From the NCBI GenBank assembly GCA_018710795.1, contig DVJH01000140.1:1-10693 (forward strand): a DNA stretch of 10,693 nucleotides. The letters are read 5' to 3'. The DNA is from Candidatus Galligastranaerophilus gallistercoris (GTDB taxonomy: Bacteria > Cyanobacteriota > Vampirovibrionia > Gastranaerophilales > Gastranaerophilaceae). This document shows, piece by piece, positions 1 to 6,259 of this stretch. Made by a program: the position numbers and the translations under genes. Position 1 is the stretch's first letter; every line of letters begins with the position of its first letter. The notes below the pieces were generated by a model. The model did not search any database, was not told the origin of the DNA, and worked only from the letters and a program-made list of their open reading frames with translations.

Positions 1-255
1 ATTCATACCGAGATTGCAAACCGAATTTTTAATTTTATGCCAAGCCATAATATTGGTTTCTGGCAAACCGGACTTGAGGGAATTATTATACATTATGACC
101 CTGAATTCGGCGCCCAGGCTGAAATTGCATACACATCCAAATTGCCGCTTTCAAAAAGGCTTAAAATACATATAAGGCTTCTTAAACTTTTAAAGAAGGG
201 GTACGGAATTTTAAGAGCAACAAGAATATGTCTTTTAACATTAATGAAACAATAA
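1..255 (+). CDS. Partial phage-region hypothetical protein (5' end outside window)
   Basis: The reading frame is open from the first base of the window to a TAA at 253-255, so the gene probably starts upstream; an internal ATG lies at 37. The 84 visible residues show no domain I recognise. The C-terminal half is rich in Lys, Arg and Leu and looks helical, which could suit a nucleic-acid-associated protein, but this is only compositional. Its end overlaps the next gene by 28 nt in another frame. Placement directly before a small coiled-coil gene and a terminase suggests a phage packaging or late-region gene. A second + frame is also open across roughly 2-173, so the choice of frame is not certain. 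Confidence 0.45.
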   Translation: MHTEIANRIFNFMPSHNIGFWQTGLEGIIIHYDPEFGAQAEIAYTSKLPLSKRLKIHIRLLKLLKKGYGILRATRICLLTLMKQ

Positions 256-452
256 AGAAACTTGATGAATTGGAAAAACTGGCGCTCACACCAAACGAAA
301 AGAACGAAATAAATCTTTCGCTTGCCGTCAAAATCGAAGAATTGAAAGCAAAATTTGCACAGATGAAATCCGAAATTGAAAAAGAAAACAATTTTCATCT
401 TGAAGTATTTGTTCTAAACAGGCGTCAGAAAAAACTTGTAGATGATATATAA
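228..452 (+). CDS. Small coiled-coil phage protein upstream of terminase
   Basis: This encodes 74 residues, highly charged and almost entirely predicted helix: Lys/Glu-rich heptad-like stretches run from about residue 8 to 55, and the C-terminus is basic (NRRQKK near 64-69). No family is recognised. It ends 2 nt before the terminase large-subunit start, which is where phages often place the small terminase subunit. At 74 residues it is much shorter than typical small subunits and has no evident helix-turn-helix, so that role is only a guess. No convincing Shine-Dalgarno sequence precedes the ATG; translation may depend on coupling with the overlapping upstream frame. Confidence 0.65.
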   Translation: MSFNINETIKKLDELEKLALTPNEKNEINLSLAVKIEELKAKFAQMKSEIEKENNFHLEVFVLNRRQKKLVDDI

Positions 453-454
453 AT

Positions 455-1621
455 ATGAATTATCTAAAGCTGTCTCCCGTATTTGAAAAAATCGCAAAAG
501 AATATAAAAACAGCCGCTATATAATAAATCAGGGCGGAACTTCAAGCACGAAAACTTTTTCAACCCTGCAGTTTCTTACGATTCTTGCAATAAAGTATCC
601 TTATTCAATCGATATTGTGGGGCTTACACAAGGACATGTCAAAGCGGGCGTTATTGCGGATATGCCGAGAGTAACGGAGCAGTTCGGAATTGATTTTTAT
701 AAATATTATTCAAAAAGCGAAAAAAGCCTCTATCTTAAAAAAGGCACCATTAACTTTATTTCCGTTGACACAATCGGAAAGGCGCACGGCGGAAGGCGGG
801 ACATTTTATTTTTAAACGAAGCGAATCATCTGAATTATATGATAGCGGAACAATTGATTATAAGGACGAGAGAAAAGGTTTTTATCGATTTTAACCCGAC
901 AAAAAGATTCTGGGTGCATGATAAAATATTAGATAAAAAAGAAGAAAAGACAGCGTTTATAAAATCAACTTATAAGGATAATCCGTTTCTTGAAAAAGAA
1001 ATAATAAAAGCGATTGAAAGCAGAATGGGAGATAACAATTTTTGGAAAGTATACGGACTCGGAGAAACGGGCACTTTAGAAGGGCAGATATTTTCCAACC
1101 TTGAAATTAAAGACTTTGACAAAAATTCTTTTGAATATTATTACAACGGAATAGACTGGGGTTTTTCAAACGATCCGTTTGCATTTATAAGAAGTGCAAT
1201 TGAAAAAGATAAACTCTATATAACGGATGAAATTTATCAGGCGGGTTTATTAAATAAAGACTCAATACCCCTTGTGAAAAATATTATTAATTTTGAAGCA
1301 GTCATTTGCGATTCAAGCGAACCGAAAAGTATAACGGAATACAGAAATTGCGGAATTAATGCATTTGCCGCAAAAAAAGGAAAAGGAAGCGTGGAATCGG
1401 GAATAAAATTTTTACAATCGTTTTCTAAAATTTATATACATCCCGATTGCAAAAATGCACAAAAAGAGCTTTACAATTACTGTTTTAAAAAAAATTTTAA
1501 CGGAGAAATTTTGCCCGTGCCTGAAGATGAAAACAATCATCTTATTGATGCGCTCAGATATTCATTGGAAAATGTTATAGGGGAAAATAAAATAAGCGCA
1601 ATAAGGGGAATAAGAATATAA
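455..1621 (+). CDS. terL: Phage terminase large subunit (PBSX/Terminase_3-like ATPase-nuclease)
   Basis: This is the DNA-packaging motor that translocates phage DNA into the prohead through the portal and cuts concatemers. At 388 residues it is near full family length. The N-terminal ATPase domain has a Walker A-like loop GGTSSTKT (27-34), a Walker B-like strand ILFLNEA (117-123) and a coupling motif FNPT (147-150). The C-terminal RNase H-fold nuclease keeps three acidic positions: D234 in GIDWGF, D286 in ICDSSEP and D365 in HLIDALRY. The canonical Walker A glycine before Lys is Thr here (STKT instead of SGKT), yet all else looks intact and there is no frameshift. It starts 2 nt after the preceding small gene. 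No portal gene follows, which is unusual for a complete phage; the next gene is convergent host HU. Confidence 0.92.
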   Translation: MNYLKLSPVFEKIAKEYKNSRYIINQGGTSSTKTFSTLQFLTILAIKYPYSIDIVGLTQGHVKAGVIADMPRVTEQFGIDFYKYYSKSEKSLYLKKGTINFISVDTIGKAHGGRRDILFLNEANHLNYMIAEQLIIRTREKVFIDFNPTKRFWVHDKILDKKEEKTAFIKSTYKDNPFLEKEIIKAIESRMGDNNFWKVYGLGETGTLEGQIFSNLEIKDFDKNSFEYYYNGIDWGFSNDPFAFIRSAIEKDKLYITDEIYQAGLLNKDSIPLVKNIINFEAVICDSSEPKSITEYRNCGINAFAAKKGKGSVESGIKFLQSFSKIYIHPDCKNAQKELYNYCFKKNFNGEILPVPEDENNHLIDALRYSLENVIGENKISAIRGIRI

Positions 1622-1730
1622 TTTATGGTATGGCATAATTTTTATGCAAAATCAAAGATTTGTCCGTTTCTCTCACGCTCCCTTTTGGTCGCTTGCCGCT
1701 TCGCAACGGCGGGTATCTAAGATTTCGATA
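1622..1730. other. Phage/chromosome junction spacer with dif-like palindrome and GC-richer patch
   Basis: This non-coding stretch lies between terL and the HU terminator. It contains a palindrome GCATAA-TTT-TTATGC (1633-1647). The right part, TTATGCAAAAT (1642-1652), closely resembles a XerD arm of bacterial dif sites (E. coli TTATGTTAAAT). A GC-richer patch follows (about 1660-1710), with small potential stems such as GCCG (1695-1698) pairing with CGGC near 1707-1710. No coding frame here is credible. It may be the attachment boundary of the phage element or a piece of a dispersed repeat; both are inference. Confidence 0.4.
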
Positions 1731-1764
1731 AAAAAAGCAGGGGTTCAATCACCCCTGTTTTTTT
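1731..1764. terminator. Bidirectional intrinsic terminator between terL and hup
   Basis: A perfect 7-bp stem, CAGGGGT (1738-1744) with ACCCCTG (1751-1757), closes a 6-nt loop. A-tracts (1731-1736) and T-tracts (1758-1764) flank it, so a U-run follows the hairpin on either strand. It sits 17 nt past the HU stop codon and also faces transcription arriving from the phage genes, so it can serve both convergent units. Confidence 0.85.
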
Positions 1765-1780
1765 ATCTTCATACAGTTAA

Positions 1781-2056
1781 TTATTTTTTAACAAGGTCTT
1801 TGAATTTTTTACCTGCAGAAAATGCGGGAACCGTTTTTGCCGAAATTTTAATTGTTGCACCGGTTTGAGGGTTGCGGCCCTGTCTTGCTGCTCTTTTTCT
1901 TGCTTCAAAAGAACCGAAGCCTACCAATGTAACTTTTTTACCTTTAGCAACCGTTTTTTGAATCGTTTCCAATAATGTTCCGATTACTTCACCCGTTGCT
2001 TTTTGTGAAAGTTTCGTTTTGTCCGCAATTTCTTTTACTAATTCTTCTTTGTTCAT
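1781..2056 (-). CDS. hup: DNA-binding protein HU
   Basis: This is a histone-like dimeric protein that bends and compacts DNA in the nucleoid. The 91 residues match the usual HU length of about 90. The family signature is clear: GFGSF (47-51) followed by the basic DNA-binding arm with RNPQTG (61-66), and a C-terminal helix ending FKDLVKK. The start is placed at the ATG at 2056 because an AAAGGTGG Shine-Dalgarno (about 2062-2069) lies 5 nt upstream; a frame-extended ATG at 2080 would add eight residues not typical of HU. It has its own sigma-70-type promoter and an intrinsic terminator, so it is probably transcribed alone. IHF subunits are related, but the sequence reads as HU. Confidence 0.97.
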   Translation of the reverse strand: MNKEELVKEIADKTKLSQKATGEVIGTLLETIQKTVAKGKKVTLVGFGSFEARKRAARQGRNPQTGATIKISAKTVPAFSAGKKFKDLVKK

Positions 2057-2090
2057 TTGAACCACCTTTCCATAACACATACCATGCTTT

Positions 2091-2118
2091 ATTATACCTG
2101 TTTTTTGACATTTGGCAA
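2091..2118 (-). promoter_or_regulatory. Sigma-70-type promoter of hup
   Basis: Read on the minus strand, TTGCCA (2113-2118, one mismatch to TTGACA) and a perfect TATAAT (2091-2096) are separated by 16 nt. The predicted transcript would start near 2084 with a leader of about 28 nt carrying the HU ribosome binding site. Confidence 0.75.
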
Positions 2119-2216
2119 GGCTTTTAAACTATTTTTAACATTCAAAGATAACAAAATCGGCTATCTAAAGGAAATTTAGCGTCGTTATAAGGAAAAACAG
2201 GAATTAAGGGGGCAAT

Positions 2217-3089
2217 TCAGCGTGAAATTTTAGCAAAAGTTACATCTTTATAAAAATATTTTAATATGTCATATGCGCCATAACCTTTATTTGCAAGGTT
2301 ATTTGCCCCATGCTGGCTCATACCGACGCCATGTCCGTTCTTTTTAATTCCGTCATCATAGGATTTAACCGATTTTAAATAAGGCATGTCGGTTGCCCAG
2401 GCAGCACCCGATGAAACGGTTCTTCCGCCCGAACTTGCATGGTAATATGCGGGTATAACCTTGCCTTTGTATGTTATAACAACACCTTTTGTTTGTGATA
2501 CCGCGAGATTAGTCTTTCCATTTTCAACGCTTGCCCCGCCGTATGCCTGATCTAACGGAGTATCAAGAAGATCATAGCCCCTTGAACCTCTTTTGTTGAT
2601 ATTTGCAAGCGCATAGCTCCTTGCTGCGATTGCCTGCGCCTTAAGAGCTTCAATATTCCATGATACGGGCATTTCCGAAGGCACAACGCCTAGAAGATAT
2701 AATTCCAAAGGCAGCCTGTTTATAACGGTAAGTTTTTTATTATAGGAATATACTATAAGTTCGCCCCTGTACCATCTGTTTTTAGCGGCAACAAAATCGT
2801 TTTCGGTTTCGGGTTTTAATCTGATGTAATCCGTTCCCAGATCATAATATTTATTTTTTATTTTAATCGCAATTTTATCATCATGAACTTTAATGGGATA
2901 AGATTTCATCTTCTCAATCGTATAAAGCTTTTCTCCGCTTTGCGCATCATATATGACGGCGGGGGCGGATGCACCCAGATATGACTGTTTTACGTCGATT
3001 TCCAAACCCACTCTTATTGCGTATGAAGGAAGGGTCGAGATGATTGAAAGCGTAAAAATAAAAAATAATTGTAATAAAACCTTTTTCAT
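2217..3089 (-). CDS. Compact secreted SpoIID/LytB-domain protein
   Basis: The SpoIID family acts on peptidoglycan outside the cytoplasmic membrane, as a lytic transglycosylase or amidase enhancer; in B. subtilis SpoIID cleaves denuded glycan strands. A signal peptide is evident (basic MKK, hydrophobic core, PSYA near 21-24). The core domain runs from NRLPLELYL (124-132) through PSEMP (137-141), whose E139 corresponds to the catalytic Glu, and AQAIAARSYAL (151-161) to YYHASSGG (215-222). It ends with the family signature HGVGMSQHGA (253-262). At 290 residues it is short: only about 12 residues separate PYLKSV from NGHGVGM, where B. subtilis SpoIID and many relatives carry a much longer insert. 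No sporulation gene is nearby, so a general cell-wall role is likelier. No strong ribosome binding site is visible before the ATG. Confidence 0.9.
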   Translation of the reverse strand: MKKVLLQLFFIFTLSIISTLPSYAIRVGLEIDVKQSYLGASAPAVIYDAQSGEKLYTIEKMKSYPIKVHDDKIAIKIKNKYYDLGTDYIRLKPETENDFVAAKNRWYRGELIVYSYNKKLTVINRLPLELYLLGVVPSEMPVSWNIEALKAQAIAARSYALANINKRGSRGYDLLDTPLDQAYGGASVENGKTNLAVSQTKGVVITYKGKVIPAYYHASSGGRTVSSGAAWATDMPYLKSVKSYDDGIKKNGHGVGMSQHGANNLANKGYGAYDILKYFYKDVTFAKISR

Positions 3090-3146
3090 AATTCAGACTA
3101 TAATTTTAGTTTATTTAAAACTGCAGTTTATCAAACGTTTATATGA

Positions 3147-3443
3147 TTAATCATCCTTTTTTTTGAAATTATTGATATAATCGATTATCTCCATTGAAAT
3201 TTCTTTCTTTGTTTCAAAATCAATAATTCTTAAATATTCCATAGCTTCAAAATATTTCATGTTATTATCCTGCCATCTTTGCCAGAAACAATCAAAATTG
3301 TTTTCGGATAAAACAATTCCCATGGATTTTGCTTCTTCAATAATATAATCCGCCACATGGCTTCTTATAATATCGTCGGATTGTTCCATTAAGTTGACGG
3401 CAAGTTTTACAATCGGATCTTTGTCATACCAACGTTTTTCCAT
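3147..3443 (-). CDS. Conserved-looking hypothetical protein, 98 aa
   Basis: This is a soluble, mostly helical protein of 98 residues, rich in Glu, Asp, Ile and Lys. It has an aromatic patch FWQRWQ (53-58) and a charged tail NFKKKDD. There is no signal peptide or membrane segment, and I recognise no family. It lies between the WecA-like gene (40 nt upstream) and the SpoIID-like gene (57 nt downstream) on the same strand, so it may be co-transcribed with these envelope genes. That context does not define a function. Ribosome binding site evidence is weak, but frame length, composition and tight placement support a real gene. Confidence 0.75.
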   Translation of the reverse strand: MEKRWYDKDPIVKLAVNLMEQSDDIIRSHVADYIIEEAKSMGIVLSENNFDCFWQRWQDNNMKYFEAMEYLRIIDFETKKEISMEIIDYINNFKKKDD

Positions 3444-3483
3444 AACAAATAATAGAATAAACAGGATTTATTAAAAAGTCAAT

Positions 3484-4524
3484 TTATGGAGTTTTTTTAA
3501 TGGATTTTGATATGCCGCTCAACAAAAAGAGTATGAAAGCCAGCGCAATGGTAAATATAATGTATTTATTCAAAAATCCGGTCGTTATTATTGCAATAAT
3601 GGCGCAAAGAAAAGATATTGAAGACAAAATCAAAACCGCAAGGTCCTGAGAAAGCCCATGGTGCAAAAGTTTATGATGAATATGTTCGGAATCCGCCACA
3701 AAAGGACTTTTACCTTTTAATATTCTTCTTATTGAAGAATATGCAACATCTAAAATAGGAATTAAAAGAATTAAAAACGGAAGATACATAAAAGCGGTTC
3801 CCGTGCTCATAATTCCCGTAATCGACAGTGTCGAGAGCATAAACCCCGCAAACAAAGCGCCCGAATCTCCCATAAAAATTTTAGCCGGGTTATAATTAAA
3901 TGTTAAAAATGCAAGCATTGCACCGAGAAGAATAATCGCCACAAGAGCCGTTATCGGGGAAGAGGGCAGCGCCACCATTGAAATAATTGCAATTGCAATG
4001 GAACTTATTGTTACGACAGAACCCGCAAGACCGTCTATGCCGTCTATAAAATTTATGGCATTTGTGATTCCGACTATCCATAACAATGTAATCGGATATG
4101 AAAAAATGCCGAGGCGGATACTTTCGCCAAACGGGTTATACACCGTATCAATCTGAACACCGAGGAGAAAAACGGTCGTTGCGATTGTTATCTGCAAAAA
4201 TAATTTGAATTTTGCACTCAGACAAAAAATATCATCAATCAAACCCAATAAAAACATCAAAGAGCCGCCCACGATAATTCCCGATAAACCCTGACCTTTC
4301 GGATAATAGCTTAATAAAACAAGGAACAAAAAAGTCAGCATTACGGCGGTCCAAATTGCAATGCCTCCGAGCCTTGAAATTTTGCCTTTGTGAATTTTTC
4401 TTTCATTGGGAACGTCAACAAGCCCTGCTTTGTCGGAAAAATAAATCACGATTGGAATTATAAAAACTCCGAGAAGAAAAGCTATTATTGCGCCTAAGAT
4501 ATGAGCCTGCGTCAGCTGTATCAT
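3484..4524 (-). CDS. Undecaprenyl-phosphate GlcNAc-1-phosphate transferase-type protein (WecA/TagO/MraY superfamily)
   Basis: This polytopic membrane enzyme would transfer a sugar-1-phosphate from a UDP-sugar to undecaprenyl phosphate, starting synthesis of a surface polysaccharide or teichoic-acid-like polymer. The 346 residues show about ten or eleven hydrophobic segments. Family motifs appear in order: NERKIHKGKISRLGG (40-54), the DD pair in GLIDD (94-98), NAINFIDGIDGLAG (155-168), GDSG (219-222) and the HIHH loop (281-284). The absence of MraY-specific signatures and the presence of the HIHH loop favour WecA/TagO over MraY, but the donor sugar cannot be read from sequence. It follows the PHP gene after 66 nt that include a possible promoter. 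A weak AGAG-type ribosome binding site precedes the ATG. Confidence 0.93.
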   Translation of the reverse strand: MIQLTQAHILGAIIAFLLGVFIIPIVIYFSDKAGLVDVPNERKIHKGKISRLGGIAIWTAVMLTFLFLVLLSYYPKGQGLSGIIVGGSLMFLLGLIDDIFCLSAKFKLFLQITIATTVFLLGVQIDTVYNPFGESIRLGIFSYPITLLWIVGITNAINFIDGIDGLAGSVVTISSIAIAIISMVALPSSPITALVAIILLGAMLAFLTFNYNPAKIFMGDSGALFAGFMLSTLSITGIMSTGTAFMYLPFLILLIPILDVAYSSIRRILKGKSPFVADSEHIHHKLLHHGLSQDLAVLILSSISFLCAIIAIITTGFLNKYIIFTIALAFILFLLSGISKSIKKTP

Positions 4525-4554
4525 ATATTAATCTCTATATTGTTTCCAAAATGG

Positions 4555-4584
4555 ATGTTACCATAAAACCGATTTTTATGCCAA
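4555..4584 (-). promoter_or_regulatory. Possible promoter and AT-rich dyad upstream of the WecA-like gene
   Basis: On the minus strand TTGGCA (4579-4584) and TAACAT (4555-4560) stand 18 nt apart. Between them lies a 7-bp inverted repeat, CATAAAA (4562-4568) and TTTTATG (4574-4580). The -10 is only a 4/6 match, so this is a weak prediction; it would give the downstream envelope genes expression independent of the rny operon. Confidence 0.3.
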
Positions 4585-4590
4585 TATAAA

Positions 4591-5439
4591 TTATTGTATT
4601 TCAAGACGTTTTTTTTCTTTTAAGAGTTCATCATAAACCCAGGAAGGAACAAAATTTTTGCCCATAATAATTGTTCCGTGGTTAACGGAGGGCGCATGGA
4701 AATCCGAGCCGCCCGTAATTATAAGACCGTATTTTTCCGCAAGCGTTGAATAATATTCAACAACAGCGGGGGAATGTTTTCTGTGATATGCTTCAATTCC
4801 TCTTAAACCATAGCTTACGAGTTCTTTTGCAAGAGATTCCGATATTTCAACATCAATCGGATGCGCAAAAACGGGAATACCGCCCGAATCATATATTATT
4901 TCGCAGGCATCATGCGGAGATACGGTTTTTCTTTTAACGTATACCGGAGAATCGTCATTAATATATTTAGCGTACGCTTCCATAACGGATCCCGTGCCGC
5001 CCGCATTTGTAATTGCGCGTGCAATATGGGGACGCCCTATGCTTCCGCCTTCGGCGACCAGTTTTTTAATATCTTCAAATTTTATTCTTATTCCCGCTTT
5101 TTTATTTAAAAGGGTTATCATCTCTTTTGCCTGATGAACACGGGCATTTTGCTGAAATTTAAGCATATTTTGAAAATCATGGTTGTTTACATCGGGAAAA
5201 TACCCGAGAATATGAACTTCATAGCCCTTATATATCGTATTGATTTCAACACCCTGAATAATTTCAAGTTTTTTGTCGTTATCTTTTGCGTATTTTTTTG
5301 CAATATCATAAGACAAGATGTTATCATGGTCTGTTAATGCAATAACATCCAGCCCCGAATCGATTGCGGTGTCCACTATCATTTCGGGAGAAAATGCACC
5401 GTCGGAGTATGTGGTATGTATATGCAAATCTACTTTCAC
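4591..5439 (-). CDS. PHP-domain phosphoesterase (TrpH/YciV/RNase AM-like)
   Basis: This is a metal-dependent phosphoesterase of the PHP family. Characterised relatives hydrolyse nucleoside 3',5'-bisphosphates or trim RNA 5' ends (E. coli YciV/RNase AM). The 282 residues are family-typical. Metal-site residues are visible: H6 and H8 in DLHIHT, D13, D37 and H38 in TDHD, E65 in GVEIN, H76, H138 in RPHIA, H193 in FAHP, and D246 and H248 in SDFHAP. The start is GTG at 5437-5439, overlapping the TGA of the ymdB-like gene as GTGA. An AAGGAG Shine-Dalgarno lies 8 nt upstream, inside the end of that gene. This implies translational coupling with ymdB and rny. The substrate is inferred from family and operon. 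Confidence 0.9.
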   Translation of the reverse strand: MKVDLHIHTTYSDGAFSPEMIVDTAIDSGLDVIALTDHDNILSYDIAKKYAKDNDKKLEIIQGVEINTIYKGYEVHILGYFPDVNNHDFQNMLKFQQNARVHQAKEMITLLNKKAGIRIKFEDIKKLVAEGGSIGRPHIARAITNAGGTGSVMEAYAKYINDDSPVYVKRKTVSPHDACEIIYDSGGIPVFAHPIDVEISESLAKELVSYGLRGIEAYHRKHSPAVVEYYSTLAEKYGLIITGGSDFHAPSVNHGTIIMGKNFVPSWVYDELLKEKKRLEIQ

Positions 5440-6257
5440 TCTTCATTCTCCTTATCGGTTTTATTTTCAAAAGCAAAATTAATTCTTTTAATGCCCTTCG
5501 GAGATAAATTTTCCGTATCAAAGACAATTTCGACCGCATTAATTTGTGTTATATCCGATTTTGCAACATCAAATCTTTCCGGAATTGAGGTTATAAGGCG
5601 TTTAACCGAAGATTCGTAATCCATTCCTATAACGCTGTCATATGCGCCCGAAAAACCGGCATCGGTTATATATGCAAGTTTATTATCAATTATTTTTTCA
5701 TCCGCCGTCTGCACGTGAGTGTGGGTTCCTATAACGGCGTTTACGCCAAGAGAGGCGGCATATTTTGCAAATGATATTTTTTCGGCGGTAGCTTCCGCAT
5801 GATAATCGACTATTACAATTTTATCTTCAAAATTTAATTCGCAAGATAAATCTTCGATTGATTGAAAAGGGCAAACAACAGGCTGCATAAACGTTTTTCC
5901 CAAAAGGTTTATAACAAGTATTCTGTCGTTAAAAATTCTGTATCCGACCCCGCGTGCGGATTTATGATAGTTATAAGGTCTTATGAGAATGTTTGAAGAA
6001 TCAATGTATTGATAAATATCTTTCTTATCCCAAATGTGATTTCCCGATGTCATGCAATTTATTCCGTATGAAAGAAGCTCATCATGGTTTTTTTGCGTCA
6101 GACCGAAACCATGGGATGCGTTTTCAACGTTTGCAATTACAAAATCATACTTTTTATCAAAGTATGAAGCGTTTTCATCCAATACCGTTTTAAGCGCCTC
6201 ACGTCCCGGGCGCCCCACTATATCGCCAAAAAATAAAACATTGAGTTCTGAAGACAT
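5436..6257 (-). CDS. ymdB: YmdB-like metallophosphoesterase (TIGR00282 family)
   Basis: This is a binuclear metallophosphoesterase. The B. subtilis relative hydrolyses 2',3'-cyclic nucleotides and affects RNase Y-dependent gene expression, biofilm and motility. The 273 residues match the family. Likely metal ligands are D12 in FGDIVGRPG, E45 and N46 in VENAS, N73 in SGNHIWD, H153 in DYHAE, and H179 and H181 in GTHTHVQT. The TDAGFSGAYDSVIG stretch (198-211) is a family signature. It begins 2 nt after the rny stop with no good Shine-Dalgarno of its own, so it is probably coupled to rny, and it overlaps the PHP gene by 4 nt. The rny-ymdB pairing is widely conserved and supports the assignment. 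Confidence 0.93.
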   Translation of the reverse strand: MSSELNVLFFGDIVGRPGREALKTVLDENASYFDKKYDFVIANVENASHGFGLTQKNHDELLSYGINCMTSGNHIWDKKDIYQYIDSSNILIRPYNYHKSARGVGYRIFNDRILVINLLGKTFMQPVVCPFQSIEDLSCELNFEDKIVIVDYHAEATAEKISFAKYAASLGVNAVIGTHTHVQTADEKIIDNKLAYITDAGFSGAYDSVIGMDYESSVKRLITSIPERFDVAKSDITQINAVEIVFDTENLSPKGIKRINFAFENKTDKENEE

Positions 6258-6259
6258 TT

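Noticed and set aside
93..398. Minus-strand frames opposite the phage genes
   Set aside because: They are Phe-rich and low-complexity, arising from the complement of Lys/Glu-rich coding sequence; the + frames are better supported by order and spacing.
1738..1757. tRNA T-arm-like sequence (GGGGTTCAATC...CCCC)
   Set aside because: The loop would need 8 nt or a broken closing pair, no acceptor or anticodon arms surround it, and the T-run makes it a plain bidirectional terminator.
1644..1868. 74-aa + strand reading frame across the spacer and the 3' end of hup
   Set aside because: It crosses the terminator and runs antisense to conserved HU codons; no ribosome binding site and no protein-like composition.
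2057..2080. Upstream ATG extending HU by eight residues
   Set aside because: The internal ATG at 2056 has a well-spaced AAAGGTGG and gives the standard HU N-terminus.
2160..2182. Possible terminator after the SpoIID-like gene (CTAAA...TTTAG)
   Set aside because: The stem is 5 bp, AT-rich and without a T-run; not convincing.
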